Positions 1-7,378 are shown, counted from the stretch's first letter. The stretch is 64,000 nucleotides of DNA from a virus (IMGVR_UViG_3300045971_000208:1-64000); one strand, 5' to 3'. Translations and numbers: made by a program. The notes: generated by a model from the sequence alone, not told the origin.

Positions 1-224
1 AGAAAATTTCAGAAGGTGGTACGGGTTTATTGCGAACATCTGAAACCCGTGTAAATATATCTAATGCTTTAAAAGGCAAGACAAAGGGAATTCCAAAGGC
101 TCCATTTTCAGAAGAGCATAAGGAAAATATAAGAGTGGCTCGTATAGGTAAAAAGCATTCAGAAGAAGCTAAAGCCAATATGAGACTTGCTAAACTTAGG
201 AAAAAGAATGTCGTTATCGTTTAA
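1..224 (+). CDS. Homing endonuclease, C-terminal fragment (5' end outside window)
   Basis: The frame is open from base 3 and reads KISEGGTGLL before the NUMOD3-like helices. The segments around SEEHKENIRVARIGKKHSEE and AKANMRLAK are two NUMOD3 repeats, the DNA-binding modules of free-standing GIY-YIG and HNH homing endonucleases in T4-like phages. The catalytic domain must lie upstream of the window. Its 3' end overlaps the start of the next gene by 17 bases. The family call is secure; the nuclease class cannot be told. Confidence 0.75.
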   Translation, partial: KISEGGTGLLRTSETRVNISNALKGKTKGIPKAPFSEEHKENIRVARIGKKHSEEAKANMRLAKLRKKNVVIV

Positions 225-516
225 ACAGTTCATTAGTGAAGCACCTGACCTTCAATTCAAAGTCCAACAGCGCGATGATGTCAACCCTAAGTGGGAAGAC
301 TTAGCTGATGAACTCTATTCCAAATCTGAAGCACAAGAGTTCTTGGACACATCGGACAATGATGATCCAAAAGTTGAAGAGCGTGCAATTTCTACGGACG
401 GAAAAGTAAAGCTTTATCCTAAGACAAAGAACAAGAAGACAAAAGATGTCTTGTCTCGTGATGCTTCTCCAGCAGTCCATAAACTTAATGCGGATTTCTT
501 CGCCAAGCACGTATGA
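208..516 (+). CDS. Putative capsid-targeted internal head protein, 102 aa
   Basis: No enzymatic domain is recognised. The start at 208 (MSLSFKQFISEA) is preferred over an in-frame start at 187 because it puts the leader at the very N-terminus. FKQFISEA resembles the T4 IPIII capsid-targeting leader (YQEFIAEA as I recall it) and ISE fits the gp21 prohead-protease rule [LI]-x-E, so cleavage is expected after residue 11. The remainder is acidic then basic and hydrophilic. It is the first of three consecutive genes with such leaders; its stop overlaps the next start (ATGA at 513-516). Confidence 0.6.
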   Translation: MSLSFKQFISEAPDLQFKVQQRDDVNPKWEDLADELYSKSEAQEFLDTSDNDDPKVEERAISTDGKVKLYPKTKNKKTKDVLSRDASPAVHKLNADFFAKHV

Positions 517-824
517 AACTTTCAGAACTTTACGAACAGCATATTGAAGAAGGCATCCTTGATAAGGTAAAGAAGTTCTTCAAGAAGAAAGAAGTAGTCC
601 CTACTGATCCACGAATGAAGCCAGCATACATACAAGCGGGTGGTGAAAAGAAGTATGACATTATGGGATGGCAAATAGGCTGGTTTTGCTGCCAAGTAGA
701 TCCATCTGGAGATCCAAAAGAGATTTTCAACAAGATGTATTATGGCGGTGGAAGTCCTATGTCATTTGACGAGAAGTCTTTCTATGCTGGATTTAATAAG
801 TGCAAGGAAATGGGCGTTAAATGA
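513..824 (+). CDS. Putative capsid-targeted protein, 103 aa
   Basis: It begins MKLSELYEQHIEEG, where IEE is a possible prohead-protease site, followed by a lysine-rich helix (DKVKKFFKKK). The C-terminal half contains a Trp/Cys-rich GWQIGWFCCQ segment and FYAGFNKCKEMG. No known family is recognised. It is translationally coupled to both neighbours through ATGA overlaps, so it should be made with them and may be packaged with them. Confidence 0.6.
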   Translation: MKLSELYEQHIEEGILDKVKKFFKKKEVVPTDPRMKPAYIQAGGEKKYDIMGWQIGWFCCQVDPSGDPKEIFNKMYYGGGSPMSFDEKSFYAGFNKCKEMGVK

Positions 825-1852
825 TTTCCTTTAAGCAGTTTATTACCGAGATGGGCGGTTGGTCTAAGACTATTACACAAGATGTAAAGCTCACCCCTGT
901 TACAGCAAAGAAAGCTTTGACTAATATGCCTAAATTTGAGAAGGCATTTAATGCTTACTTGAAGGCTCATGACTATGCTCCTATTAAAATCGGTAAGCCA
1001 ATTGGTTCAACTGCATACTTAGAAAAAGATTTGAAGAGCCATCCAGATAAAGAATATGGAGACATTGATATTATCTTTTCAATGCCTCGTATTCAAGGAA
1101 CAACTGAAAGTAAGAATCAATCCCTATATCGCCAGATGGTTATCTCATTCATTAAGGATGAAAAACCTTCTTACATTTATGATGGTGGTTCTGAAAATGG
1201 AACAAATATTACTGTTTCAGTAGGCGATGATAAGTGGGCTCAAGTTGATTTAGTAGCAGCATTTAATGAGACTGAAGATTGGACAACACATCGCATGACT
1301 CCTGAACATGGATTAAAGGGAGCTCTAATGGGATTCCTTTATGCTTCATTGAGTGAGTTATTGAATGTAAGTATTGGAACATCTGGTGTTCAAGTAAAAC
1401 ATATTGATGGTGAAATGGTTCCATTTAAGAAAATAAAGGTTGATAGTGTTAATACTATTACAACTGATATTGGACATTTTGCTTTAGATACTTTCAACTA
1501 CCTATATAATCGCACTCATGCTGCTGGAAGTAAAGCACAAATTGCTCCTTTACTTAAATCAAACCCAGGTATGAAGAGAGAAGATATTAAATTCGACGAT
1601 TTAGCAAATGCTGTTCGTGGAATGGGCAAGTCTTTTGAGCTTAATAATATGTGGGGGCAAGGTGATTTGAAACATATTAAAGACTATTCTGATTTTATAT
1701 CGAAGATCAAAGCAACCTATATTGGTAAGGCAGAAGACGCAGCAAATGCATCGAAATTTGAGAAAGCAGCTACGGTAGATGCGAAAAACAGAGCAGAAGC
1801 TACTAAAGAGATGCTTAGATCTAAGTCAAAAGAACTCATTGCAAAATTGTAA
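821..1852 (+). CDS. Pol beta-type nucleotidyltransferase with capsid-targeting leader
   Basis: The N-terminus MISFKQFITEM has the same leader as the gene at 208, with ITE as a predicted cleavage site. The body has the nucleotidyltransferase core: G62-S63 (IGSTAY), D81-x-D83 (GDIDII) and a third Asp at D143 (QVDLV). Such enzymes move NMP to RNA, protein or small molecules; the substrate is unknown. With a head-targeting leader, a role as an injected enzyme modifying host RNA or protein is my inference. 343 aa; ends 96 bases before the next gene. Confidence 0.6.
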   Translation: MISFKQFITEMGGWSKTITQDVKLTPVTAKKALTNMPKFEKAFNAYLKAHDYAPIKIGKPIGSTAYLEKDLKSHPDKEYGDIDIIFSMPRIQGTTESKNQSLYRQMVISFIKDEKPSYIYDGGSENGTNITVSVGDDKWAQVDLVAAFNETEDWTTHRMTPEHGLKGALMGFLYASLSELLNVSIGTSGVQVKHIDGEMVPFKKIKVDSVNTITTDIGHFALDTFNYLYNRTHAAGSKAQIAPLLKSNPGMKREDIKFDDLANAVRGMGKSFELNNMWGQGDLKHIKDYSDFISKIKATYIGKAEDAANASKFEKAATVDAKNRAEATKEMLRSKSKELIAKL

Positions 1853-1914
1853 CTGAGTTACCAAAAAGGAATCATATTTTGTCACATTTGGTTACTAAAT
1901 AACCTGATAAACTG

Positions 1915-1943
1915 TGTACATTCCTCAGGTTGTAGGGTATAAT
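1915..1943 (+). promoter_or_regulatory. Sigma70-like promoter of the CAGGTT-spacer family
   Basis: The -35 TGTACA (1915-1920), a 17-base spacer containing CAGGTTG, and -10 TATAAT (1938-1943). Just upstream is GGTTACTAAATAACCT. The predicted transcription start (1949-1950) coincides with the next ATG. Confidence 0.8.
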
Positions 1944-1948
1944 TACTT

Positions 1949-2281
1949 ATGACCGAAAAACTAAAGTCCTCCAGAAAGCGTAGAACAGATCGGATGCATG
2001 TCATCTATCTGCTAACTAACTGCGTTACGTCTGAAACCTACATTGGTATGGCGGTTTGCGTCGACCGTGCTGGTAAGGAAACTTTAGCTGCTCGTTGGTC
2101 ACGTCACGTAGGTCGTGCCTTTAACCAAGACAAAGGTTGGAAGCTTTGCGAATCCATTCGTAAGTATGGTCCAGAAGTTTTCCACAAGGAAATCATTTGC
2201 TTTGTTCGTGGTAAGGCTGAAGCCCACACACTTGAAACCCAACTGAAGAAAGAGGGCCAACCGGCTCTGAACACAGTATGA
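1949..2281 (+). CDS. Small GIY-YIG nuclease, probably from a leaderless mRNA
   Basis: VIYLLTNCVTSETYIG carries the VIY and YIG strands of the GIY-YIG fold; the Arg in ARWSRH and the Glu in HTLETQL fit the catalytic Arg and Glu. At 110 aa it is little more than the catalytic domain, without NUMOD DNA-binding repeats, so target recognition is unclear. The ATG lies five bases after the -10 box with no room for an SD site; an internal ATG at 1994 (MHVIYLL) is the alternative start, also without a good SD. First gene of the operon to 3797. Confidence 0.75.
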   Translation: MTEKLKSSRKRRTDRMHVIYLLTNCVTSETYIGMAVCVDRAGKETLAARWSRHVGRAFNQDKGWKLCESIRKYGPEVFHKEIICFVRGKAEAHTLETQLKKEGQPALNTV

Positions 2282-2574
2282 AAGAATTTACTTTAGCACT
2301 TCGCGATGCACTCTTCGACGCCGGTTATGCGGCTCGAAAGGCTGAACGGCCCCATGCATCGGCTTGCTGTGATACTTTCATGAAGCTTGTGAACTCGCAA
2401 GGCATCATGGAACCACGGGAGTTCAATGAGCTCTGCTGGGAATGGTACGAAGGTTACACCGCTTGTGAAGATGAAATCGTGGCAAAGATTTTCGATGATG
2501 ACGAATACTTCCAAGCGAAGGTGACTTCTAATCGCTGCAATCGTGAAGCACGTCTTTCGCCATTTGGAGTTTAA
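2278..2574 (+). CDS. Hypothetical protein, 98 aa
   Basis: Not recognised. It is coupled to the GIY-YIG gene by ATGA. The sequence has a Cys/His-containing stretch (RPHASACCDTF) and an aromatic, acidic middle (ELCWEWYEGYTACEDE); no transmembrane segment or known motif is seen. Confidence 0.7.
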   Translation: MKEFTLALRDALFDAGYAARKAERPHASACCDTFMKLVNSQGIMEPREFNELCWEWYEGYTACEDEIVAKIFDDDEYFQAKVTSNRCNREARLSPFGV

Positions 2575-2575
2575 C

Positions 2576-3208
2576 ATGTTCCAATATCACGAAGCCTATC
2601 TCCCTGGTTTGCAACGTTACGTTTTCAAACCGAAGAAAGTGTTCCATAGGGTTGCTACTTATACCTTCGAAGAAGGTATGTTCGTTATCAACCACATCAA
2701 GCAAAAGAATCTGCATGGTGTTGAAGTTGAAGGCATTACAGACCCGCAATCAACCCGCATTCGTATGATTGCAAATGGTCAAACTACTTGCGTTGAATGT
2801 GGCATCAAGGGCAATCACTTCTACATCGAACGCCACAAGAATGATCTGGCAAGCAAATACAGTTTGAATCTGTATGCTGTATGTGAAGATGGTTCTGAAG
2901 TCATGATGACATGGGATCACATCATCCCTAAATCTCTTGGCGGTTCAAACCAGTTGGTTAATGCCCAATGTATGTGTCAAAAGTGCAATGCTAACAAAGG
3001 TAACCATTTGAGTTTGACCGAGTTAATTGAAATTGGTGGTCGTGAAAATGCACACCTCATGTACAACTTACCGCAAGTGCAAATGAAAAAGGGTTTTGAT
3101 ATTCATCGGACTTTGAAGGAGGTTCGGGATATAAACAAGAAGCTTGAAAACAAGCAAGCTGTTCCAGTGTTCAAGAAAGCTGATTTAAAGGAGTTAGAAA
3201 ATGTCTGA
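2576..3208 (+). CDS. HNH endonuclease with zinc ribbon
   Basis: The 210-residue product has a CxxC pair at C72/C75 and another at C134/C137 around the HNH core: D114-H115 (WDHIIPKSLGG), the central Asn in NQLVNAQ, and N140-KGN. This is the classical HNH nuclease pattern with a structural zinc. ATG 2576 is chosen over in-frame GTG 2543 because it has GGAG seven bases upstream and follows the preceding stop. A homing or recombination function is likely, but no NUMOD repeats are present. Confidence 0.85.
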   Translation: MFQYHEAYLPGLQRYVFKPKKVFHRVATYTFEEGMFVINHIKQKNLHGVEVEGITDPQSTRIRMIANGQTTCVECGIKGNHFYIERHKNDLASKYSLNLYAVCEDGSEVMMTWDHIIPKSLGGSNQLVNAQCMCQKCNANKGNHLSLTELIEIGGRENAHLMYNLPQVQMKKGFDIHRTLKEVRDINKKLENKQAVPVFKKADLKELENV

Positions 3209-3620
3209 TAAAGAAATGTTTGGTGTCAATTTTGAAACAGTGTTGAGCAGCAAGCATGTTAGTGCTCTCACCAAGATGACAGTGCTGAAGTTGAAGACCG
3301 ACCAGTACATGACCTTTGCGGAATTCCTGAAGGGGTTGAGTGATCCCGATTTGGAAGGTTTGGTTCGGTCATTTGATAAACTTGCAACCGATGATCATGT
3401 AGTTGGTGATGTCATCTTACTTGCTGAGATTGTTGCAAGTGGTGAAGGTGACAGCGTCTTCAACATCGATGACATTGACGAACGTATGTCGAACCTCGGT
3501 TACTTCGTGAACGTGGTCACATGTGAATCTTTGAAGCGCAAGGGTTTGATTACTCTTGATTACTCGAAGATTACATTCGACCCGGCTTATAAAGACGAAA
3601 TTTTTGCGAAGGTGATCTAA
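3201..3620 (+). CDS. Hypothetical protein, 139 aa
   Basis: Not recognised. A good SD (AAGGAG) lies 8 bases upstream inside the end of the HNH gene. The protein is soluble and acidic with two predicted helical halves; the C-terminal part (ESLKRKGLITLDYSKITFDP) looks like the end of a small winged-helix-type fold, but this is only a visual impression. Confidence 0.75.
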   Translation: MSDKEMFGVNFETVLSSKHVSALTKMTVLKLKTDQYMTFAEFLKGLSDPDLEGLVRSFDKLATDDHVVGDVILLAEIVASGEGDSVFNIDDIDERMSNLGYFVNVVTCESLKRKGLITLDYSKITFDPAYKDEIFAKVI

Positions 3621-3797
3621 ATGAAAACATTTGAAGTAGAACTAATTGAGGATGGTGAGGACTTGATTTTGCCATTGCCTCAGGAAGTATTGGACTCCCT
3701 TGATCTAAAAGAGGGAGACTATGTTGTTTGGACTCCTCAGGAAGATGGTTCTGTCTTTCTGATCAAGAAAAGTGTATCTCCAGAGATACTTTCCTAG
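3621..3797 (+). CDS. AbrB/MazE-like swapped-hairpin protein, 58 aa
   Basis: The product (MKTFEVELIEDGEDLILPLP, then QEVLDSLDLKEGDYVVW and GSVFLIKK) has the AbrB/MazE pattern: strand, LP-x-E-[VL] helix start, L-x-EGD, and a second strand pair. Such proteins bind DNA as swapped dimers, either as antitoxins or as transition regulators. SD AAGGTGAT precedes the ATG. No toxin partner is visible next to it, so an orphan transcription regulator is the more likely reading. It sits directly upstream of the promoter region at 3865, which contains a palindromic TTGTATACAA. Confidence 0.65.
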   Translation: MKTFEVELIEDGEDLILPLPQEVLDSLDLKEGDYVVWTPQEDGSVFLIKKSVSPEILS

Positions 3798-3864
3798 GGA
3801 TTGTATACAATGTGATACACTTCTGAGAATGTTACAATTGTTACACTTTTCTCCTCAAAAACTG

Positions 3865-3893
3865 TGTACATTCTCTGCAGGATAGGGTATAAT
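3865..3893 (+). promoter_or_regulatory. Sigma70-like promoter for the AAA+ gene
   Basis: TGTACA (3865-3870), 17-base spacer, TATAAT (3888-3893). The spacer reads CAGGAT where most members have CAGGTT. Two GTTACA copies lie upstream (about 3832-3846). Confidence 0.8.
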
Positions 3894-3903
3894 AACCTAT
3901 CAG

Positions 3904-3924
3904 TTGATTAACTTAGAAAGTTTA
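3904..3924 (+). repeat. 5' leader element, copy 1 of 2
   Basis: Twenty-one bases around GATTAACTTAGAAAG are identical to 8749-8769, the leader of a different early gene. Both lie between the -10 box and the start codon, suggesting a shared leader with TTAGAAAG acting as the ribosome-binding region. Confidence 0.8.
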
Positions 3925-3928
3925 CCCG

Positions 3929-4894
3929 ATGTCTCATGTTGCAGCCCTCTCCTTTCAGACCGCCACTAACAAGTGGGTGGCCTCCTTCAATGGAAAGATT
4001 CTGGCTTCCTCTCCTAACAAGGACTATGTGATCGGTAATATCCGCTCTGGTCGTTGCACGAAAGCAGTTGCTGCTGGTGTAACCGATGTCCGCGAAGTTG
4101 GAGAAGCTACTGTGAACGTCGTGACTGGAAAGACCGAAAAGGTCGACAAGTTCTCCATCAACGAACGCTTCGACTTCTTGACAGACTTTGTCAACATGGT
4201 TGCTGATCGCACTTGCGCATCACTCATCGTAACTGGTGAAGGTGGTTTGGGCAAGACCTTCGTGGTTAACAAATCCCTCAAGGATGCTGGTCTCACGAAC
4301 ACTGCTGATCTGGTCGGGTTCGGATCTGACTCCCTGATCAACCCTTCGATGTCTGCAAAGATTTACTCGGTGGTCAAAGGCTATTCGACTGCTAAGGGTC
4401 TCTACCGCACTCTCTACGAAAACCGCAATCGCATCGTGATCTTCGATGACTGTGATTCCATCCTCAAGGATCCGGTTGCTCTGAACCTTTTGAAAGGTGC
4501 TTTGGATTCTTACGATCGTCGGTTCATCTCGTGGAATGCAGAATCTTTCGGTGACGACGATCTGCCCCGCTCGTTCGAATTCACTGGTGGTGTGATCTTC
4601 ATCTCGAATTTCCCACTCTACAAGATCGATCAAGCTATCAGGTCTCGTGCAATCCCTGTTGATCTGTCCATGACCCTCGATCAGAAGATCGAACGCATGG
4701 GAGCCATTATCAAGGGTGATGACTTCATGCCTGAATACGATATGGAAACCAAGGCTAAGGCCCTGGCTTTCCTGGACAAGATGAAGGATACTGCCAAGGA
4801 CATGAACCTTCGCACCTTGATCTCGGTTACGAAGGTTGCTAGCCGCGGAAGCAACTGGGAACGTCGTGCAGAATACTTACTGACTGCTGTTTAA
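3929..4894 (+). CDS. AAA+ ATPase
   Basis: Walker A GEGGLGKT (103-110), Walker B IVIFDDCD (169-176), sensor-1 Asn in FISNF (N227) and an arginine-finger-like RSR (238-240) define an AAA+ ATPase of 321 aa. The first 75 residues are a separate N-terminal domain. It is not the gp44 clamp loader or gp41 helicase; similar stand-alone ATPases occur in large T4-like phages with unknown role. It has its own promoter and a conserved leader but only a weak SD (AGAAAG). Confidence 0.85.
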   Translation: MSHVAALSFQTATNKWVASFNGKILASSPNKDYVIGNIRSGRCTKAVAAGVTDVREVGEATVNVVTGKTEKVDKFSINERFDFLTDFVNMVADRTCASLIVTGEGGLGKTFVVNKSLKDAGLTNTADLVGFGSDSLINPSMSAKIYSVVKGYSTAKGLYRTLYENRNRIVIFDDCDSILKDPVALNLLKGALDSYDRRFISWNAESFGDDDLPRSFEFTGGVIFISNFPLYKIDQAIRSRAIPVDLSMTLDQKIERMGAIIKGDDFMPEYDMETKAKALAFLDKMKDTAKDMNLRTLISVTKVASRGSNWERRAEYLLTAV

Positions 4895-4903
4895 GGGGAA
4901 CTT

Positions 4904-5083
4904 ATGATGTCTTTGCATCTTCAATATTATCTAGGGATAGTGATGGTTATTTTTACCATTATAGGTGTTGCTCATCCAATACGTGGCGTGTTGAATGTTT
5001 CCCTTAAATCGGCTAGCATTGCATTGAGTATTTCTGCAGGTGTCTTGTTATTTCAGGGTATAGAGTGCATTACTTTAATATGA
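4904..5083 (+). CDS. Small membrane protein, 59 aa
   Basis: The sequence starts MMSLHLQYYLGIVMVIFTII and has two hydrophobic segments (about residues 8-24 and 36-52) separated by a short polar loop HPIRG, so a two-helix inner-membrane hairpin is expected. SD AGGGGAA lies upstream and the stop overlaps the next ATG. Function unknown. Confidence 0.75.
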   Translation: MMSLHLQYYLGIVMVIFTIIGVAHPIRGVLNVSLKSASIALSISAGVLLFQGIECITLI

Positions 5084-5277
5084 GAAAATTCACTATCATG
5101 GCCGAGTATCTGGACGGACATGTCCGTCTCATGAGTACCGACAAAGACTATCTTATTGCTGACGAAGAAAACGTTCAGTATTTGCGGGAACTTGGTGATC
5201 GTTTGCTTGAAGCAGGTTCGATCAATAGCTACCACATATTGGAACTTGTCGGTTCCCCAGTCTCAAAGGTTGAATAA
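5080..5277 (+). CDS. Hypothetical protein, 65 aa
   Basis: ATG 5080 is chosen because it overlaps the previous stop as ATGA; a longer in-frame start at 5065 lies inside the upstream gene. It starts MRKFTIMAEYLDGHVRL, a small alpha/beta protein without recognised motifs. Its stop overlaps the next start as TAATG. Confidence 0.7.
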   Translation: MRKFTIMAEYLDGHVRLMSTDKDYLIADEENVQYLRELGDRLLEAGSINSYHILELVGSPVSKVE

Positions 5278-5549
5278 TGTCTTATAGTATCCCACAAGTT
5301 TACAAATGCCCGAAATGTGGCCATGAGACCAAGTTCGGCCCCCACGACCATTGGGATAAATCTCCAGTTACTGAAGATGGAAACCCTGTCTGCCCTAAAT
5401 GCTGGAATGAATTCCTTGCTTGGTTTGGAGCTACAATGCTTTGCACAGTAGCCTGGACAAAAGAAGGCAGTGAGTTTGATCAAGCTGCTAGAGCAAAGAT
5501 ACCTGATTTTCGCGCCACCCCATGGATGGACTACCGTTATAATCGTTAA
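5277..5549 (+). CDS. Zinc-ribbon protein, 90 aa
   Basis: Two cysteine knuckles, CPKCGHE and CPKCWNE, about 29 residues apart, form a probable zinc ribbon. The rest is Trp-rich and carries no catalytic motif. A nucleic-acid or protein contact function is likely but not shown. Confidence 0.75.
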   Translation: MSYSIPQVYKCPKCGHETKFGPHDHWDKSPVTEDGNPVCPKCWNEFLAWFGATMLCTVAWTKEGSEFDQAARAKIPDFRATPWMDYRYNR

Positions 5550-5558
5550 GGATTTTCT

Positions 5559-5792
5559 ATGAGCATGGAATTAGTAAAACTTGCAAACAAGGCACTTGAC
5601 ATCTGTGATGTTCGATTTGGTAAATGGAACCCAGCTGATTTTGCCAAGGTTTTCGGCGATCTTGTGATCAAGGAATGTGCAAACATCTGTGAAGATGCAG
5701 ATCAATATCGTGTTCCTGCTTCTGAGTATGCAGGTCTGGTCCGTAAGTTCAAACGTTTAGATGAGGCAGATTATGTGGTACGAATTGGTTAA
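5559..5792 (+). CDS. Hypothetical protein, 77 aa (LVIKEC family)
   Basis: SD AAGGA precedes the ATG. The segment FGDLVIKECANICED resembles a family of small phage proteins sharing L-I/V-x-x-E-C, and the product of 15021 (FARLIVTECIDVI) is probably a paralogue. Function unknown. Confidence 0.75.
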   Translation: MSMELVKLANKALDICDVRFGKWNPADFAKVFGDLVIKECANICEDADQYRVPASEYAGLVRKFKRLDEADYVVRIG

Positions 5793-5865
5793 GGCTTACT
5801 GGAAAGCATTTGATGAATGGTGCACTAAATACTTGGAAGCAAACAAGGAGCATCAAGGTGATTAA
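5773..5865 (+). CDS. Possible microprotein, 30 aa
   Basis: An ATG at 5773 with GAGG seven bases upstream opens a 30-codon frame rich in Trp, Tyr and charged residues (MWYELVKAYWKAFDEW at the start). It overlaps the end of the previous gene by 20 bases and the start of the next by 8. Only the SD and tight packing support it. Confidence 0.4.
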   Translation: MWYELVKAYWKAFDEWCTKYLEANKEHQGD

Positions 5866-6088
5866 ATCTGCAAATAAAGTAACTGGGCATTTATTGAGAA
5901 CTTTTAACCCTGAAGGAGGGGATTATGTCTTTCGCGTTTATGGTCTTGGCGGTACCTTTACTGATTACGATATTCACCACGTTGATCTTTGTATTACCAT
6001 CGAAGATGAAGACGCTTTCTTCTATAGTGGAGATGGAATTGACCGAATTGACCACTCCCCTCAAACTCTTGGATTGAAGGAAGAATGA
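5858..6088 (+). CDS. Hypothetical protein, 76 aa, GTG start
   Basis: GTG 5858 has GGAG seven bases upstream, better than the in-frame ATG 5810, which has no SD. The protein begins VIKSANKVTGHLLRTFNPEGG and has an acidic C-terminal half; no family recognised. Its stop overlaps the next ATG. Confidence 0.6.
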   Translation: MIKSANKVTGHLLRTFNPEGGDYVFRVYGLGGTFTDYDIHHVDLCITIEDEDAFFYSGDGIDRIDHSPQTLGLKEE

Positions 6089-6192
6089 AACATTCTACGC
6101 TCTACAAAATCTCTTATCGTATTGGATACGAAGTGGGTTTTGTTGTGAGTGCAATTGGTTCATTGATCAGCTATATTATGTTCCCATTCTAA
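6085..6192 (+). CDS. Single-helix membrane microprotein, 35 aa
   Basis: ATGA overlap with the previous gene. The product has a short basic N-terminus (MKHSTLYKISYR) then one hydrophobic helix ending in YIMFPF. Size and topology suggest a small inner-membrane protein; function unknown. Confidence 0.55.
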   Translation: MKHSTLYKISYRIGYEVGFVVSAIGSLISYIMFPF

Positions 6193-6193
6193 A

Positions 6194-6424
6194 ATGGAAC
6201 AGTCAACTAAGAATAGTTTGATGCGATATTATGCTTCACTATCAGTTGAAGAACTGTTAGAACAGAAGCTTGAAATTGGTGAACACTTGAGATTTGGTAG
6301 AGTAAAGAATATGGATGACATGAAGGTCTCCATTGCGATAATAAATGTTGAATTAAAGATGAGGAATGAAAATGAGCAAAGAGAAATATGCGCCCTTCCT
6401 AGCAGCAATGAAAAAGCTGGCTGA
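6194..6424 (+). CDS. Hypothetical protein, 76 aa
   Basis: Predominantly helical with LSVEELLEQKLEIGEHL. No SD is visible, and the last 53 bases overlap the following gene in another frame, so the true 3' end of the functional protein is uncertain. Not recognised. Confidence 0.5.
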   Translation: MEQSTKNSLMRYYASLSVEELLEQKLEIGEHLRFGRVKNMDDMKVSIAIINVELKMRNENEQREICALPSSNEKAG

Positions 6425-6773
6425 GGCACAAGAACTTCTATCACGTGGACCAGCATCCTTCTATGTGGAGCAGATGGTTGGTGCCTATGACTATCTGATG
6501 GAGCGCTTTGCTCCATTTAAAGCTGGTGATAGGGTCATGCTCTTGAAGACACCAAGCCCAATGCCATCTGGGTGGGAACACTGCAGGCACTTTCTGGTTC
6601 CTGGGGCTTATGCAACAGTTCACCAGATTGCATGTGATGCGAAAGGATTCCGGGTTGATGTTGAATTTCTAGATGAGAGCTGGATTAATAGCGATGGTGA
6701 AGTTATCCTCTTGGAACAAGATCGGCGACATACATTTAGTTTCAGTGATACAAGCTTTGTGAAGGTGCAATGA
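6372..6773 (+). CDS. Hypothetical protein, 133 aa
   Basis: ATG 6372 (MSKEKYAPF) is preferred over 6366 for its spacing to GAGG. A helical N-terminus is followed by a beta-rich part (FKAGDRVMLLK ... GAYATVHQI ... VDVEFLDESW) that resembles a small SH3-like barrel. Function unknown. Confidence 0.7.
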   Translation: MSKEKYAPFLAAMKKLAEAQELLSRGPASFYVEQMVGAYDYLMERFAPFKAGDRVMLLKTPSPMPSGWEHCRHFLVPGAYATVHQIACDAKGFRVDVEFLDESWINSDGEVILLEQDRRHTFSFSDTSFVKVQ

Positions 6774-7087
6774 TGTCAATATACAATCCAGATGTTTGGG
6801 AAGTATTAGAGCTTACAACAGATGAAGGTGCTGTCCGCAAGGTATTTGCTGGATGGTATGGTGGTTACACGGGCTCTGATAGTTGGAAGTTGAGCTCAAT
6901 GATCAACAAGGTTACTGAAACAGATACTCACTATGAGTTTCTTTGTGAAAGCGGAAGCACATACAAGTGTAACAAGCAATCGCGGCGAATGAGCGGTTAT
7001 ATGATGAGCATCTATTCTGGATGGATCCAAGCTGCCGAAAAAGAGGAAACCTTGAAAATAGAAGTCGTAGAAGGTAAATTGATGTAA
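6770..7087 (+). CDS. Hypothetical protein, 105 aa
   Basis: Starts ATGATG at the preceding stop (SD AAGGTG). Beta-rich with many aromatic residues (FAGWYGGYTGSDSWKL). It is the last gene before the promoter at 7150. Not recognised. Confidence 0.7.
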   Translation: MMSIYNPDVWEVLELTTDEGAVRKVFAGWYGGYTGSDSWKLSSMINKVTETDTHYEFLCESGSTYKCNKQSRRMSGYMMSIYSGWIQAAEKEETLKIEVVEGKLM

Positions 7088-7149
7088 GTCTTGTTACATA
7101 GTTACAAGAAACTCATTCGCATTTGGTTACTAAATAACCTAAATAACAG

Positions 7150-7178
7150 TGTACATTTAGCAGGTTGTAGTGTATAAT
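7150..7178 (+). promoter_or_regulatory. Sigma70-like promoter of the CAGGTT-spacer family
   Basis: TGTACA (7150-7155), 17-base spacer with CAGGTTG, TATAAT (7173-7178). The upstream stretch CATTTGGTTACTAAATAACC is nearly identical to that before the promoter at 1915, so the conserved block extends well beyond the -35 box. Confidence 0.85.
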
Positions 7179-7210
7179 TACTTATCTTCAAAAATTTAGA
7201 AAGGTTCCAA

Positions 7211-7372
7211 ATGTCTTCAATCTTTGTTTCCCGTAGCCCAGCTCCCCAAACCAAAGAACAGAAGAAGATTTCTTCTCTTGTTTTGAAGCCTTCTACTGCT
7301 GCTAAAAAGCGCATGTTGCCTGGTCCAGTTACCGTGGTTTACAAGAAGCCCGAAACCGAAGTCAAGGAGTAA
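7211..7372 (+). CDS. Small basic protein, 53 aa
   Basis: The ATG follows TTAGAAAGG. The product is Lys/Ser/Pro-rich (PQTKEQKKISSLVLKPSTAA), probably unstructured. It is the first gene of an operon reaching 8107. Function unknown; early, basic and small, it could be a host-takeover protein, but nothing shows that. Confidence 0.6.
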   Translation: MSSIFVSRSPAPQTKEQKKISSLVLKPSTAAKKRMLPGPVTVVYKKPETEVKE

Positions 7373-7378
7373 TCCAAA

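Noticed and set aside
3621-3797. Complete toxin-antitoxin module
   Set aside because: No MazF- or PIN-like gene lies on either side of the AbrB/MazE-like gene.
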